A DNA stretch of 64,000 nt from Kitasatospora azatica KCTC 9699 (GTDB taxonomy: Bacteria > Actinomycetota > Actinomycetes > Streptomycetales > Streptomycetaceae). Position numbers and translations under genes: made by a program. The first letter of the stretch is position 1; each line of letters opens with the position of its first letter. The notes beneath the pieces are model-generated. The model ran no database searches, had not been told where the DNA came from, and worked only from the letters and a program-made list of their open reading frames with translations. Positions 23,299-31,679 of the stretch are shown piece after piece. The stretch is taken from positions 2,666,001-2,730,000 of the forward strand of contig NZ_JQMO01000003.1 in the NCBI RefSeq assembly GCF_000744785.1, read 5' to 3'.

Positions 23299-23535
23299 AT
23301 GGCGAAGCCGCCTGCTCGCAAGCCGAAGAAGAAGGTTTGCGTCTTCTGCAAGGACAAGGTCAACTACGTTGACTACAAGGACACGAACCTGCTGCGGAAG
23401 TTCATCTCCGACCGTGGCAAGATCCGTGCCCGCCGGGTCACCGGCAACTGCACCCAGCACCAGCGTGACGTCGCCACGGCCGTGAAGAACAGCCGTGAGA
23501 TGGCCCTGCTGCCCTACACCAGCACCGCGCGCTAA
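23299..23535 (+). CDS. rpsR: 30S ribosomal protein S18 (cysteine-containing form)
   Basis: 78 residues. After a basic tail, KKVCVFCKDKVNYVDYKDTN has the CxxC pair and RRVTGNCTQHQRDV has a further Cys. This is the zinc-binding C+ form. Actinobacteria often carry a second, cysteine-free S18 under Zur control elsewhere; only this form is seen here. It pairs with S6, encoded by the first gene of this operon, in the 30S platform. Confidence 0.98.
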   Translation: MAKPPARKPKKKVCVFCKDKVNYVDYKDTNLLRKFISDRGKIRARRVTGNCTQHQRDVATAVKNSREMALLPYTSTAR

Positions 23536-23552
23536 GAGAGGGTGACCGAAGA

Positions 23553-23993
23553 ATGAAGATCATCCTCACTCACGAGGTCTCCGGCCTCGGTGGCGCCGGC
23601 GAGGTCGTCGAGGTCAAGGACGGCTACGCCCGCAACTTCCTGGTCCCGCGTGGCTTTGCCATCCGCTGGACCAAGGGCGGCCAGAAGGACGTCGACGCGA
23701 TCCGTCGCGCCCGCAAGGTCCACCAGATCCAGACCCTCGAGGCGGCCAACGAGGTCAAGGCCACCCTCGAGGGCCTGCAGGTCAAGCTGTCGGTCCGGTC
23801 CGGCGACGCCGGCCGGCTGTTCGGCTCGGTCACCCAGGCCGACGTCGTCGAGGCCGTCAAGGCCGCCGGCGGCCCGGTGGTGGACAAGCGCGCTGTCACG
23901 ATCGCCTCGCCGATCAAGACCGTGGGCACCCACAAGGTCTCCGTGAAGCTGCACGCCGACGTCGCGGCCAACCTCGACGTCGTCGTCGCCTGA
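23553..23993 (+). CDS. rplI: 50S ribosomal protein L9
   Basis: 146 residues: the N-terminal rRNA-binding domain (MKIILTHEVSGLGGAGEVVE, KDGYARNFLVPRGFAI), the long connecting helix (about 41-75) and the C-terminal domain (FGSVTQADVVEAVKAAGGPV). L9 lies near the L1 stalk and helps hold the reading frame. Only 17 bp after rpsR, and the last gene of the operon before a strong terminator. Confidence 0.98.
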   Translation: MKIILTHEVSGLGGAGEVVEVKDGYARNFLVPRGFAIRWTKGGQKDVDAIRRARKVHQIQTLEAANEVKATLEGLQVKLSVRSGDAGRLFGSVTQADVVEAVKAAGGPVVDKRAVTIASPIKTVGTHKVSVKLHADVAANLDVVVA

Positions 23994-24035
23994 ACCAGCC
24001 TCCAGCAGGCCGGTCCGGCACGGTAGCCGTAACCC

Positions 24036-24075
24036 CGAGGGCCGGGGTCTCCTTCACGGGAGACCCCGGCCCTCG
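24036..24075. terminator. Terminator after rplI, also serving the convergent MATE gene
   Basis: 17-bp perfect stem (24036-24052 with 24059-24075), 6-nt loop, then ggcgttt. Lies between convergent genes and probably works in both directions. Confidence 0.85.
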
Positions 24076-24119
24076 GGCGTTTCCGGTGCGGACGTGCTGC
24101 GGCGGGAGGTGCTGGGCCC

Positions 24120-25448
24120 TCAGGCGCGGACGGCTCCGGTGACCAGCCAGTGGCCGGTGCGCGTCCGGCCCGCCATGAAGGCGCCGCGCACCAGCATGAA
24201 GAGGTTGAGCGCCCACCAGAGCCCGGTCAGCCCCCAGCCCATGGCCGGCACCGCCAGGGCCACCGGCGCGAACACGGCCAGCGTGGCCAGCATCGCCCAG
24301 GCCAGGTACGGGCCGTCGCCGGCGCCCATCAGCACCCCGTCCAGCACGAATACCAGGCCGGCCGCCGGCTCGGTCAGCGCGACCAGCAGCAGCACCGCCA
24401 GCAGCTGCTGCCGCACCGCCGGGTCCGGGGTGAAGAGCGGCACGTACAGCGGCCGGGTGAGCACCACCAGCAGGGCCAGCACCACCCCCGAGCCGATGCC
24501 CCACTCGACCATCCGCCGGGTGGCCGCCCGGGCCCCTGACGGGTCGTCGGCCCCCAGGTAGCGGCCGATGATCGCCTGCCCGGCGATCGCGATCGCATCC
24601 AGCGCGTAGGCCAGGAAACCCCACACGGCCATGGCGATCTGATGGGCCGCCATCTCCCGGTCGCCGAGCCGGGCGGCCACCGCGGTGGCCAGGACCAGGA
24701 TCGCGCGCAGGCAGCAGGTGCGGACCAGCAGCGGCCCGCCGGCCCGCGCGCAGGCCCGGATCCCGGCCGCGTCCGGGCGCAGTCGGGCCCGCTCCCGCCG
24801 GGCGCCGCGGACCACCACGAAGACGTACACCGCGGCCATCGCGGTCTGGGCGATGACGGTGCCCCAGGCCGAGCCGGCCACGCCCAGGCCGGCGCCGTAG
24901 ACCAGGCCGAAGTTGAGCGCGAGGTTGCCGGTGAAGGCGCCGATCGCGACCAGCAGCGGGGTGCGGGTGTCCTGCAGTCCGCGCAGCACCCCGGTGGCGG
25001 CCAGCACCATCAGCATCGCGGGGATGCCGAGGGTGCTGATCCGCAGGTAGGTCACGGCGTACGGGGCGGCGGTGTCCGAGGCGCCCAGGGCGGTGGCGAC
25101 GGCGGGCGCCAGCAGGTAGCTGAGCAGGGCGACCGGGACCGCGAGCAGCAGCGCCAGCCAGATGCCGTCCAGACCCTGCTGGACGGCCGCCCGGCGGTCG
25201 CCGGCGCCGATCCGGCGGGCCACCGCGCCGGTGGTCGCGTAGGCGAGGAAGACGAAGACCCCGGTGAGGGTGGACAGCGCGGCGCCGGCCACGCCGAGTC
25301 CGGCCAGCTGGGCGGTGCCGAGATGGCCGACGATGGCGGAGTCGCCGATCAGGAAGAGCGGTTCGGCGACCAGCGAGCCGAAGGCCGGCAGCGCCAGGGC
25401 GAGGATCTCGCGGTCGTGCCGGCGTCTGTGCGGGATCACCGATGTCAT
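24120..25448 (-). CDS. MATE family multidrug exporter (DinF-like)
   Basis: 442 residues with 12 hydrophobic spans. The first span region, ALPAFGSLVAEPLFLIGDSA, and the later GLQDTRTPLLVAIGAFTGNL are typical for the DinF subgroup of MATE transporters, which expel cationic drugs with H+ or Na+. Start ATG at 25448 with no ribosome site but a -10 box TACGGT 6 nt upstream, so the mRNA is probably leaderless. It converges on the ribosomal operon. The DnaA-box region upstream of dnaB begins about 190 bp behind its promoter. Confidence 0.92.
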   Translation of the reverse strand: MTSVIPHRRRHDREILALALPAFGSLVAEPLFLIGDSAIVGHLGTAQLAGLGVAGAALSTLTGVFVFLAYATTGAVARRIGAGDRRAAVQQGLDGIWLALLLAVPVALLSYLLAPAVATALGASDTAAPYAVTYLRISTLGIPAMLMVLAATGVLRGLQDTRTPLLVAIGAFTGNLALNFGLVYGAGLGVAGSAWGTVIAQTAMAAVYVFVVVRGARRERARLRPDAAGIRACARAGGPLLVRTCCLRAILVLATAVAARLGDREMAAHQIAMAVWGFLAYALDAIAIAGQAIIGRYLGADDPSGARAATRRMVEWGIGSGVVLALLVVLTRPLYVPLFTPDPAVRQQLLAVLLLVALTEPAAGLVFVLDGVLMGAGDGPYLAWAMLATLAVFAPVALAVPAMGWGLTGLWWALNLFMLVRGAFMAGRTRTGHWLVTGAVRA

Positions 25449-25454
25449 GCGGGT

Positions 25455-25484
25455 ACCGTAACCATCCACAGGTAAGTACTGCAA
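25455..25484 (-). promoter_or_regulatory. Leaderless-type promoter of the MATE gene
   Basis: Reading the minus strand: -35 TTGCAG (25484-25479), 18-bp spacer, -10 TACGGT (25460-25455), then 6 nt to the ATG at 25448. Confidence 0.65.
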
Positions 25485-25634
25485 TGCTCTTGTGTCCATT
25501 ACTAGAACCTGTGAGCGAATCGTTGTCAGGGTAGGCCCGCCGGCCCGGCCCCAGCTGTGTGAAGTTTTTCTCATGCACAGCCGGTGGATAGTGTCATCGC
25601 AGGTCAGCGAGTTGACACCGAAGCGATGGTGTGG

Positions 25635-25723
25635 TTATCCACAAGGCTTTCCCCACCCTTGTGCACAGCTTTCGGGCAGTTGTCCACAGTGAGGGGCCCG
25701 TCGTCCACAGGGGGTGTGGATAA
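25635..25723. promoter_or_regulatory. DnaA-box cluster upstream of dnaB
   Basis: Five box-like sites in 89 bp: TTATCCACA (25635-25643), TTGTGCACA (25659-25667), TTGTCCACA (25680-25688), TCGTCCACA (25701-25709), and TGTGGATAA, the reverse of TTATCCACA (25715-25723). Three are perfect for known consensus forms. The surrounding gap (25485-25923) has no gene; the rest of it probably holds the dnaB promoter. Confidence 0.75.
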
Positions 25724-25923
25724 CTTCGGTGATCTGGCTTGGTCCCAGCCGGGCCCGCCCCTTAGCGTGGTCGCTCATCCGACGCGCCGCACTCCCACCC
25801 GGCGACCGCCCTGTCGGTCCCGTGGCGTATGAAGGAGGTGGACCGGACCGTGCTCTCGTCCGTTCACCCGGGCCACCGCGCCTTCGCACCACATTCGCAC
25901 CGCTCGCTGATCGGGGAAGACGC

Positions 25924-27471
25924 GTGACCGGCCCCCAGTACGACGACCACGACGTGCCGCCGCCCCCGGAGGACGACTGGCAGCCGACTGACGACGCCTT
26001 CGGCGCGAGCTTCCCCAGCGAAGGACCGAGCGACCGGCTGCCGGTCGCCCGCAAGCGTGACGGCGCGGACTTCCGCAAGGGTGACTCGCGCGGCGGCGAC
26101 TTCCGCAAGCGGGACGAGGAGCGCGGCCGGGAGGGCGCCGCCGAGGGCTTCGAGCGGGTACCGCCGCAGGACATCCCCGCCGAGCAGTCCGTGCTCGGCG
26201 GCATGATGCTCTCCAAGGACGCCATCGCCGACGTGGTCGAGGTGCTCAAGCCGCTCGACTACTACCGCCCCGCCCACGAGCTGATCCACAGTGCGATCCT
26301 CGACCTCTACGCCCGCGGCGAGCCGGCCGACCCGATCACCGTCGCCAGCGAGCTCACCAAGCGCGGCGAGCTCACCCGGGTCGGCGGCCCCGGCTACCTG
26401 CACACCCTGGTCAACTCCGTCCCGACCGCCGCCAACGCCGAGTACTACGCCGAGATCGTCCACGAACGCGCCGTGCTGCGCCGCCTGGTCGAGGCCGGCA
26501 CCCGGATCGCCGGCATGGGCTACGCCGCCGAGGGCGACGTCGACGAGATCGTCAACGCCGCCCAGGCCGAGATCTACGCCGTCACCGAGCAGCGCACCAG
26601 CGAGGACTACGCCCCGCTCGCCGACATCATGGAGGGCGCCCTCGACGAGATCGAGGCGATCGGCTCCCGCCAGGGCCAGATGTCCGGCGTCCCGACCGGC
26701 TTCGCCGACCTGGACGCGCTGACCAACGGGCTGCACCCGGGCCAGATGATCGTGATCGCGGCCCGACCCGCCATGGGAAAGTCGACTCTGGCCCTGGACT
26801 TCTCGCGGGCCTGCTCGATCACCAACGGCCTGCCGAGCGTGATCTTCTCGCTCGAGATGGGGCGCAACGAGATCGCCATGCGTCTGCTCTCGGCCGAGGC
26901 ACGGGTGGCGCTGCACCACATGCGGTCGGGGAACATGACCGACGACGACTGGACCAGAGTCGCCCGCCGGATGCCGGACGTCACCGCAGCGCCGCTCTAC
27001 ATCGACGACTCGCCGAACCTGTCGATGATGGAGATCCGCGCCAAGTGCCGCCGGCTCAAGCAGCGCAACGACCTCAAGCTGGTGGTCATCGACTACCTCC
27101 AGCTGATGCAGTCCGGTGGTTCGCGGCGGGCGGAGAGCCGCCAGCAGGAGGTCTCGGACATGTCCCGAAACCTCAAGCTGCTGGCCAAGGAGCTGGAGGT
27201 CCCGGTGATCGCGCTGTCCCAGCTGAACCGTGGTCCCGAACAGCGCACCGACAAGAAGCCGATGGTCTCGGACCTGCGCGAATCGGGCTCGATCGAGCAG
27301 GACGCCGACATGGTGATCCTGCTCCACCGCGAGGACGCCTACGAGAAGGAGTCCCCCCGCGCGGGCGAGGCCGACCTGATCGTTGCCAAGCACCGTAACG
27401 GCCCGACGGCGACCATCACCGTCGCCTTCCAGGGCCACTACTCGCGATTCGTCGACATGACGCGGGACTGA
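25924..27471 (+). CDS. dnaB: Replicative DNA helicase DnaB
   Basis: 515 residues from the GTG at 25924; the frame is open further upstream, but the DnaA-box region would then be coding. A charged 70-residue N-terminal extension precedes the DnaB N domain (PPQDIPAEQSVLGGMMLSKD). The RecA-type motor has Walker A ARPAMGKSTLALDF at about 280-293, VVIDYLQLMQ (Walker B) and SLEMGRNEIAMRLLSAEA. It unwinds DNA at the fork and binds primase. No intein is present. The ribosome site is weak (GGGGAAG). Confidence 0.97.
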   Translation: MTGPQYDDHDVPPPPEDDWQPTDDAFGASFPSEGPSDRLPVARKRDGADFRKGDSRGGDFRKRDEERGREGAAEGFERVPPQDIPAEQSVLGGMMLSKDAIADVVEVLKPLDYYRPAHELIHSAILDLYARGEPADPITVASELTKRGELTRVGGPGYLHTLVNSVPTAANAEYYAEIVHERAVLRRLVEAGTRIAGMGYAAEGDVDEIVNAAQAEIYAVTEQRTSEDYAPLADIMEGALDEIEAIGSRQGQMSGVPTGFADLDALTNGLHPGQMIVIAARPAMGKSTLALDFSRACSITNGLPSVIFSLEMGRNEIAMRLLSAEARVALHHMRSGNMTDDDWTRVARRMPDVTAAPLYIDDSPNLSMMEIRAKCRRLKQRNDLKLVVIDYLQLMQSGGSRRAESRQQEVSDMSRNLKLLAKELEVPVIALSQLNRGPEQRTDKKPMVSDLRESGSIEQDADMVILLHREDAYEKESPRAGEADLIVAKHRNGPTATITVAFQGHYSRFVDMTRD

Positions 27472-27575
27472 CCAAGAAATCTCACCCGAGTTGTCGATTC
27501 GGTCGGGTCCCGCTCGACGCATGGGTGGAGGCTGAGAAACGGCCCCCTGATCGAGAGCCCGAGGAGCTGTTGGCG

Positions 27576-28010
27576 ATGCGTTTCATGATGATCGTGCGGT
27601 CCGACGAGAAGACCGAGGCGGGCGAGCTGCCGAGCCGGGAACTGATCGAGGCGATGAGCCGCTACAACGAGGAGCTGGCCAAGGCCGGCGTCCTGCTGGC
27701 GATGGACGGGCTGCACCCCAGCTCGAAGGGGTTCCGGGTCTCCTTCGACGGCGCGGGGCGCAGCACGGTGACCGACGGGCCGTTCGCGGAGGCGAAGGAA
27801 CTGATCGCCGGCTACTGGGTGATCCAGGTGAAGACCCCCGAGGAGGCCGTCGAGTGGGCCCGCCGGGTGCCGTACGGTGACGGTGGCGTGCTGGAGCTGC
27901 GGCAGGTCTTCGAGGCCACCGACTTCCCCGAGGAGGTCTTCACGCCCGAGGCCCGCGAGCGCGAGCAGGTGCTGATCGACGAGCTCAAGCGCAAGCAGGC
28001 GGACCACTAG
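27576..28010 (+). CDS. YciI/DGPF-domain protein
   Basis: 144 residues from the ATG at 27576, with GAGGAG nine bases upstream. It starts MRFMMIVRSDEKTEAGELPS and carries the namesake TVTDGPFAEAKELIAGYWVI. DGPF proteins are small ferredoxin-like fold proteins of unknown chemistry, and their genes are regularly found next to ECF42 sigma factors, as here (60 bp to the next gene). A target or co-factor of that sigma factor is inferred. Confidence 0.9.
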   Translation: MRFMMIVRSDEKTEAGELPSRELIEAMSRYNEELAKAGVLLAMDGLHPSSKGFRVSFDGAGRSTVTDGPFAEAKELIAGYWVIQVKTPEEAVEWARRVPYGDGGVLELRQVFEATDFPEEVFTPEAREREQVLIDELKRKQADH

Positions 28011-28070
28011 CGGAAGCGGTTCCGCTGCGGGGTTGCGGTGGGTGGCGGGGCGTTGCTCTGATGGGCTGTT

Positions 28071-29345
28071 GTGACGAGCAGCGACCCCAACGCCACCGTG
28101 GCCGCCGTCTGGCGGATCGAGTCGCCGCGGCTGATCGCGGGGCTGACCGGGCTGACCCGGGACCTCGGGGTGGCCGAGGAGCTGGCCCAGGACGCGCTGG
28201 TGGCCGCGCTGGAGCAGTGGCCGGTGGAGGGCGTCCCGCGCAATCCGGGGGCCTGGCTGATGACCACCGCCAAGCGCCGGGCGATCGACCTGATCCGGCG
28301 CCGGGAGGTGCTGGCCCGCAAGCTCACCGAGCTCGGCCACGAGCTGGCCGTCACCGAACCGGAGCCAGGGCCCGAGCAACTGGTCGAGCGGGCCGACGGG
28401 ATCGAGGACGACCTTCTGCGGCTGGTCTTCACCGCCTGCCACCCGGTGCTCTCCACCGAGGCCCGGGTGGCGCTCACCCTGCGGCTGCTCGGCGGGCTGA
28501 CCACCGAGGAGATCGCCCGGGCCTTCCTGGTGCCGGAGTCGACGGTGGCGCAGCGGATCGTCCGGGCCAAGCGGACCCTGGCCAAGGCCGGGGTACCGTT
28601 CGAGGTGCCGGCCGGGCCGGAGCTGGCCGAGCGGTTGGACTCGGTCCTCGAGGTGGTCTACCTGATCTTCAACGAGGGCTACGCGGCCACCGCCGGGCGG
28701 GACTGGATGCGGCCCGAACTCTGCGAGGAGGCGCTGCGGCTGGGCCGGATCCTGGCGGGGCTGATGCCCGCGGCGGCGGAGGTGCACGGGCTGGTGGCGC
28801 TGCTGGAGATCCAGGCCTCCCGGTCGGCGGCCCGGCTGGCGCCGGACGGTGCGCCGGTGCTGCTGCTCGATCAGGACCGGGGCCGCTGGGACCAGTTGCT
28901 GGTCCGGCGCGGTCTGGCGGCGCTGGACCGGGCCGAGTCGCTGTCCGCGGCGGCGGGCGAACCGCTGGGCGACTACACGCTGCAGGCCGCGATCGCCGCC
29001 TGCCACGCCCGGGCGGTGCGGCCGGAGGAGACGGACTGGGTGCGGATCGCCGCGCTGTACGAGGCGCTGGCCCGGCGGGCGCCGTCGCCGGTGGTGGAGT
29101 TGAACCGGGCGGTGGCGCTGGGGATGGCCTTCGGTCCGGCCGCCGGCCTGGCCCTGGTCGAGGAGCTGACCGAGGAGCCGGCGCTGCGCGGCTACCACCT
29201 GTTGCCCGCGGTCCGCGGTGACCTGCTGGCCCGCTTGGGACGCGGCGCCGAGGCCCGGGTGGAGTTCGAGCGGGCGGCGGCGCTGACCCGCAACGAACGC
29301 GAGCGGGCGCTGCTGCTGGTCCGGGCGAAGGAGTGCGGGGCTTGA
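28071..29345 (+). CDS. ECF42-type RNA polymerase sigma factor with C-terminal TPR-like domain
   Basis: 424 residues. Region 2 is at 10-85 (RIESPRLIAGLTGLTRDLGV, AEELAQDALVAALEQWP), region 4 at 125-190 (HPVLSTEARVALTLRLLGGL, FLVPESTVAQRIVRAKRTLA). The C-terminal 230 residues are a DUF6596/TPR-like extension starting VYLIFNEGYAATAGRDWMRP, characteristic of ECF42. No anti-sigma gene is adjacent; control in this group is thought to run through the C-terminal extension. GTG start with no strong ribosome site. Partner of the DGPF gene just upstream. Confidence 0.92.
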   Translation: MTSSDPNATVAAVWRIESPRLIAGLTGLTRDLGVAEELAQDALVAALEQWPVEGVPRNPGAWLMTTAKRRAIDLIRRREVLARKLTELGHELAVTEPEPGPEQLVERADGIEDDLLRLVFTACHPVLSTEARVALTLRLLGGLTTEEIARAFLVPESTVAQRIVRAKRTLAKAGVPFEVPAGPELAERLDSVLEVVYLIFNEGYAATAGRDWMRPELCEEALRLGRILAGLMPAAAEVHGLVALLEIQASRSAARLAPDGAPVLLLDQDRGRWDQLLVRRGLAALDRAESLSAAAGEPLGDYTLQAAIAACHARAVRPEETDWVRIAALYEALARRAPSPVVELNRAVALGMAFGPAAGLALVEELTEEPALRGYHLLPAVRGDLLARLGRGAEARVEFERAAALTRNERERALLLVRAKECGA

Positions 29346-29362
29346 TCCGGCTGGGCCGGATC
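29344..29362. terminator. Hairpin between convergent ECF42 and DUF1330 genes
   Basis: GATCCGGC-TGG-GCCGGATC, 8-bp perfect arms, overlapping the ECF42 stop codon. Probably a two-way terminator. Confidence 0.6.
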
Positions 29363-29370
29363 CGGCCTGG

Positions 29371-29700
29371 TCAGGCCGCGTCGGCGAACCGCTGCCCGGC
29401 CCGGTAGCCGTCCGGCACGCCGCCCACCAGCAGCACGTCGCCGACCGAGTTGTCGGTGCGCAGCGGCAGGATCTCCCGGTAGGCGGGGGAGTCGTACCAG
29501 GCCTGGGCCCGCGCCAGGTCGGGGAACTCGATGATGATCAGGTCGCCGGCCCAGCTGCCCTCCCGAAGGTCGATCGGATTGCCGTGGATCAGGAAGCGGC
29601 CGCCGAAGAGGTCGAGGGTGGCGTCGATGCGCTGCAGGTACTCGATGATCTGCGGGCCGAAGTCGACCGAGTGCAGGTGGCCGAGGGCGTAGGCGGTCAT
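29371..29700 (-). CDS. DUF1330 family protein
   Basis: 109 residues, ferredoxin-like dimeric alpha-beta barrel type. It has the typical AYALGHLHSVDF start, GGRFLIHGNPIDLREGSWAG and LIIIEFPDLARAQAWYDSPA, EILPLRTDNSVGDVLLVGG. Function unknown. Start ATG with GGAGG upstream. It stands opposite the ECF42/DGPF pair; DGPF and DUF1330 both have alpha-beta barrel folds, but no functional link is proven. Confidence 0.9.
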   Translation of the reverse strand: MTAYALGHLHSVDFGPQIIEYLQRIDATLDLFGGRFLIHGNPIDLREGSWAGDLIIIEFPDLARAQAWYDSPAYREILPLRTDNSVGDVLLVGGVPDGYRAGQRFADAA

Positions 29701-29795
29701 GGTGTCCTCCGGGTCTGTGAGCTGTTTCGAACCGCTCGGTCCGATGGGAAGAACGCTACGGACCGGGCGCCGAGGGCGAATCAGTCAGCCGTAGG

Positions 29796-29801
29796 TAGCC
29801 T
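29796..29801 (+). promoter_or_regulatory. -10 element for the HAD-methyltransferase gene (leaderless-type)
   Basis: TAGCCT ends 6 nt before the GTG at 29808, and there is no ribosome site. Confidence 0.6.
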
Positions 29802-29807
29802 GTCCCG

Positions 29808-31097
29808 GTGATCGAACTGGTGCTCTTCGACTGTGACGGCGTGCTGGTGGACAGCGAGCGGATCGCGGTCCGGGTGCAGGCCGAGGTCGGCGCCGAACTG
29901 GGCTGGCCGCTGACCGAGGCCGAGGTGCTGGACCGGTTCGTCGGCAAGTCCACCGCCTCGATCGGCGAGCAGGTGGCCGAGCGACTCGGCGCGGCGGCGG
30001 CCGAGCGCTGGCAGCTGCGCTTCGAGGAGCTGCACCGGGCGGCCGTGGACCGGGAGTTGACCGCGGTGCCGGGTGTCGAGCAGGCGCTCGCCGGGCTGCG
30101 GCTGCCATCCTGCGTGGCGTCCAGCGGAAGTCACCTGAAGATGCGTCACACCCTGGGCCGGACCGGCCTGTACGGGTACTTCGAGGGCCGGATCTTCAGC
30201 GCCACCGAGGTCGCCCGGGGCAAGCCGTTCCCCGACCTGTTCCTGCACGCGGCCGAGCGGATGGGGGTGCGGCCGGAGCACTGCGTGGTGGTCGAGGACA
30301 GCAAGTACGGCGTCCGGGCGGCCCGGGCGGCCGGTATGCGGGCGCTGGGCTACGCGGGCGGGCTGACCCCGGCCGACTGGCTGGCCGAGGAGGGCGCGAC
30401 GGTCTTCACCGACATGCGCGAGTTGCCCCGGCTGCTGGGCGAGCTGGCGTCGGCGGACCAGGCAGTGTCGCAGCCAGCAGACCAGGCGGCAGACCAGGCA
30501 GGGGACCAGCCGGCGGGCACGGTCGGCTACGCGGCCGCGGCCGACCGGCTGGTCGAGCAGTACGAGGGGGTGACCTTCGAGCAGGTCCACCGCCAGGTGC
30601 TGCACCTGCTGCCGCCCGTACCGGCCCGGGCGCTGGACCTGGGCGCGGGCACCGGCCGGGACGCCGCCGCGCTGGCCGCCCGCGGCTACGCGGTGACCGC
30701 CGCCGAACCCACCGCGGCGCTGCGCGCGCACGGCGAGCGCCTGCATCCGGACGCCGGGGTGCGCTGGGTGGCCGACGCGCTGCCGGAGCTGTCCGGGATC
30801 CGCGCCGAACGGTTCGAACTGGTCATGGTCACCGCGGTCTGGATGCACCTGGCCCCGGCCGAGCGGGCGGCGGCGATGCGGAGCGTGGCGGCGCTGCTGG
30901 CGCCCGGCGGCACGCTGCTGATGACGGTGCGGCACGGTCCGGTGCCGGCCGGGCGGCGGATGTTCGAGGTGCCGGCCGAGGAGATCCTGGCTCAGGCGCG
31001 GGCGGCCGGCCTGCGCGAGGTGCACCGGGACGAGCGCGCCGATCTGCACGGTCGCGCGGGTGTGCGCTGGACCGAGCTGGGGTTCGTCCGCGCGTGA
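29808..31097 (+). CDS. Fusion of HAD phosphatase and SAM-dependent methyltransferase
   Basis: 429 residues in one continuous frame. Residues 1-214 form a HAD subfamily IA phosphatase/phosphoglucomutase-like domain: FDCDGVLVDSERIA (nucleophile Asp), VASSGSHLKM, ARGKPFPDLF and VVVEDSKYGVRAARAAGM. A linker with repeated Gln-Pro-Ala-Asp-Gln units follows (about 215-240). Residues 240-429 are a class I methyltransferase: ARALDLGAGTGRDAAALAAR, VTAAEPTAALRAHG, VWMHLAPAERAAAM and LLAPGGTLLMTVRHG. The domains are complete, so both may act on one small metabolite. I do not know this fusion as a named family. Leaderless GTG start. Confidence 0.85.
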   Translation: MIELVLFDCDGVLVDSERIAVRVQAEVGAELGWPLTEAEVLDRFVGKSTASIGEQVAERLGAAAAERWQLRFEELHRAAVDRELTAVPGVEQALAGLRLPSCVASSGSHLKMRHTLGRTGLYGYFEGRIFSATEVARGKPFPDLFLHAAERMGVRPEHCVVVEDSKYGVRAARAAGMRALGYAGGLTPADWLAEEGATVFTDMRELPRLLGELASADQAVSQPADQAADQAGDQPAGTVGYAAAADRLVEQYEGVTFEQVHRQVLHLLPPVPARALDLGAGTGRDAAALAARGYAVTAAEPTAALRAHGERLHPDAGVRWVADALPELSGIRAERFELVMVTAVWMHLAPAERAAAMRSVAALLAPGGTLLMTVRHGPVPAGRRMFEVPAEEILAQARAAGLREVHRDERADLHGRAGVRWTELGFVRA

Positions 31098-31157
31098 CGG
31101 CTCGGCGAAGTCGCGCGTGGCGCCTCACCGAATCCGATGGTGACGGTGTAGCGGAGT

Positions 31158-31571
31158 TCAGCAGCTCCGCGGCAGCTCCGGCAGGTGGACGGCCGCCCAG
31201 CTGCGCAGTTCCTCCAGCGCCGGGCCGAGTGCCCGGCCCGCCTCGGTCAGCCGGTAGCTGACCCGCAGCGGCGGCCCCTCGTCCACCTCGCGGAGCACCA
31301 GACCTGCCTCGGTCAGCTCGGAGAGCCGGTCGGACAGCATCCGTTCGCTGATCCCGGGGATCGCCCGGCGAAGCTCGGCGAAGTGCGCCGAGTGCTGGTT
31401 CAGCACGGCCACCACCAGCCCGGTCCAGCGCTTGCCGAGCAGCGCGAAGACCCTGGTCAGGCCCAGGTCCACACTGCCGCACGGACCGGCCGTGGCGACA
31501 CACGCCTCGAAGTCCGCGGGTAGCGACTCGGCGGTGATCACGGCGATCGGCTCCAACTCTGGCTCACCCAT
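31158..31571 (-). CDS. HxlR family regulator, probably redox or quinone sensing
   Basis: 137 residues. Winged helix typical of HxlR: LGLTRVFALLGKRWTGLVVA, FAELRRAIPGISERMLSDRL, and the wing with GPPLRVSYRLTEAGRAL. Cysteines at 24 and 31 (FEACVATAGPCGSVD) and at the C-terminal residue 137; an N-terminal Cys is the thiol switch in B. subtilis YodB and CatR. Divergent from an azoreductase gene, as YodB often is from its target. A -10 box TACCCT lies 6 nt before the ATG, so translation is probably leaderless. Confidence 0.88.
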   Translation of the reverse strand: MGEPELEPIAVITAESLPADFEACVATAGPCGSVDLGLTRVFALLGKRWTGLVVAVLNQHSAHFAELRRAIPGISERMLSDRLSELTEAGLVLREVDEGPPLRVSYRLTEAGRALGPALEELRSWAAVHLPELPRSC

Positions 31572-31618
31572 GCGTCCAGGGTACCCGCCGCACGCTAGTG
31601 ACTAATAAAAAGTAAGCT

Positions 31619-31653
31619 GCTACCGTAAAGACAGTTGCCAAGGAAACGGTAGC
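31619..31653. promoter_or_regulatory. Candidate HxlR operator in the azoreductase promoter
   Basis: GCTACCGT (31619-31626) and ACGGTAGC (31646-31653) are perfect 8-bp inverted arms with a 19-bp spacer. The region is the AT-richest of this neighbourhood. A possible -35 TTGCCA (31635-31640) and -10 TATCAG (31657-31662) lie in and beside it, which would allow repression. Confidence 0.55.
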
Positions 31654-31679
31654 TACTATCAGAACGTTGGAGGACTGCC

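Noticed and set aside
25714..25923. N-terminal extension of DnaB by 70 residues
   Set aside because: It would be encoded across the end of the DnaA-box cluster, and DnaB homologues start close to the chosen GTG.
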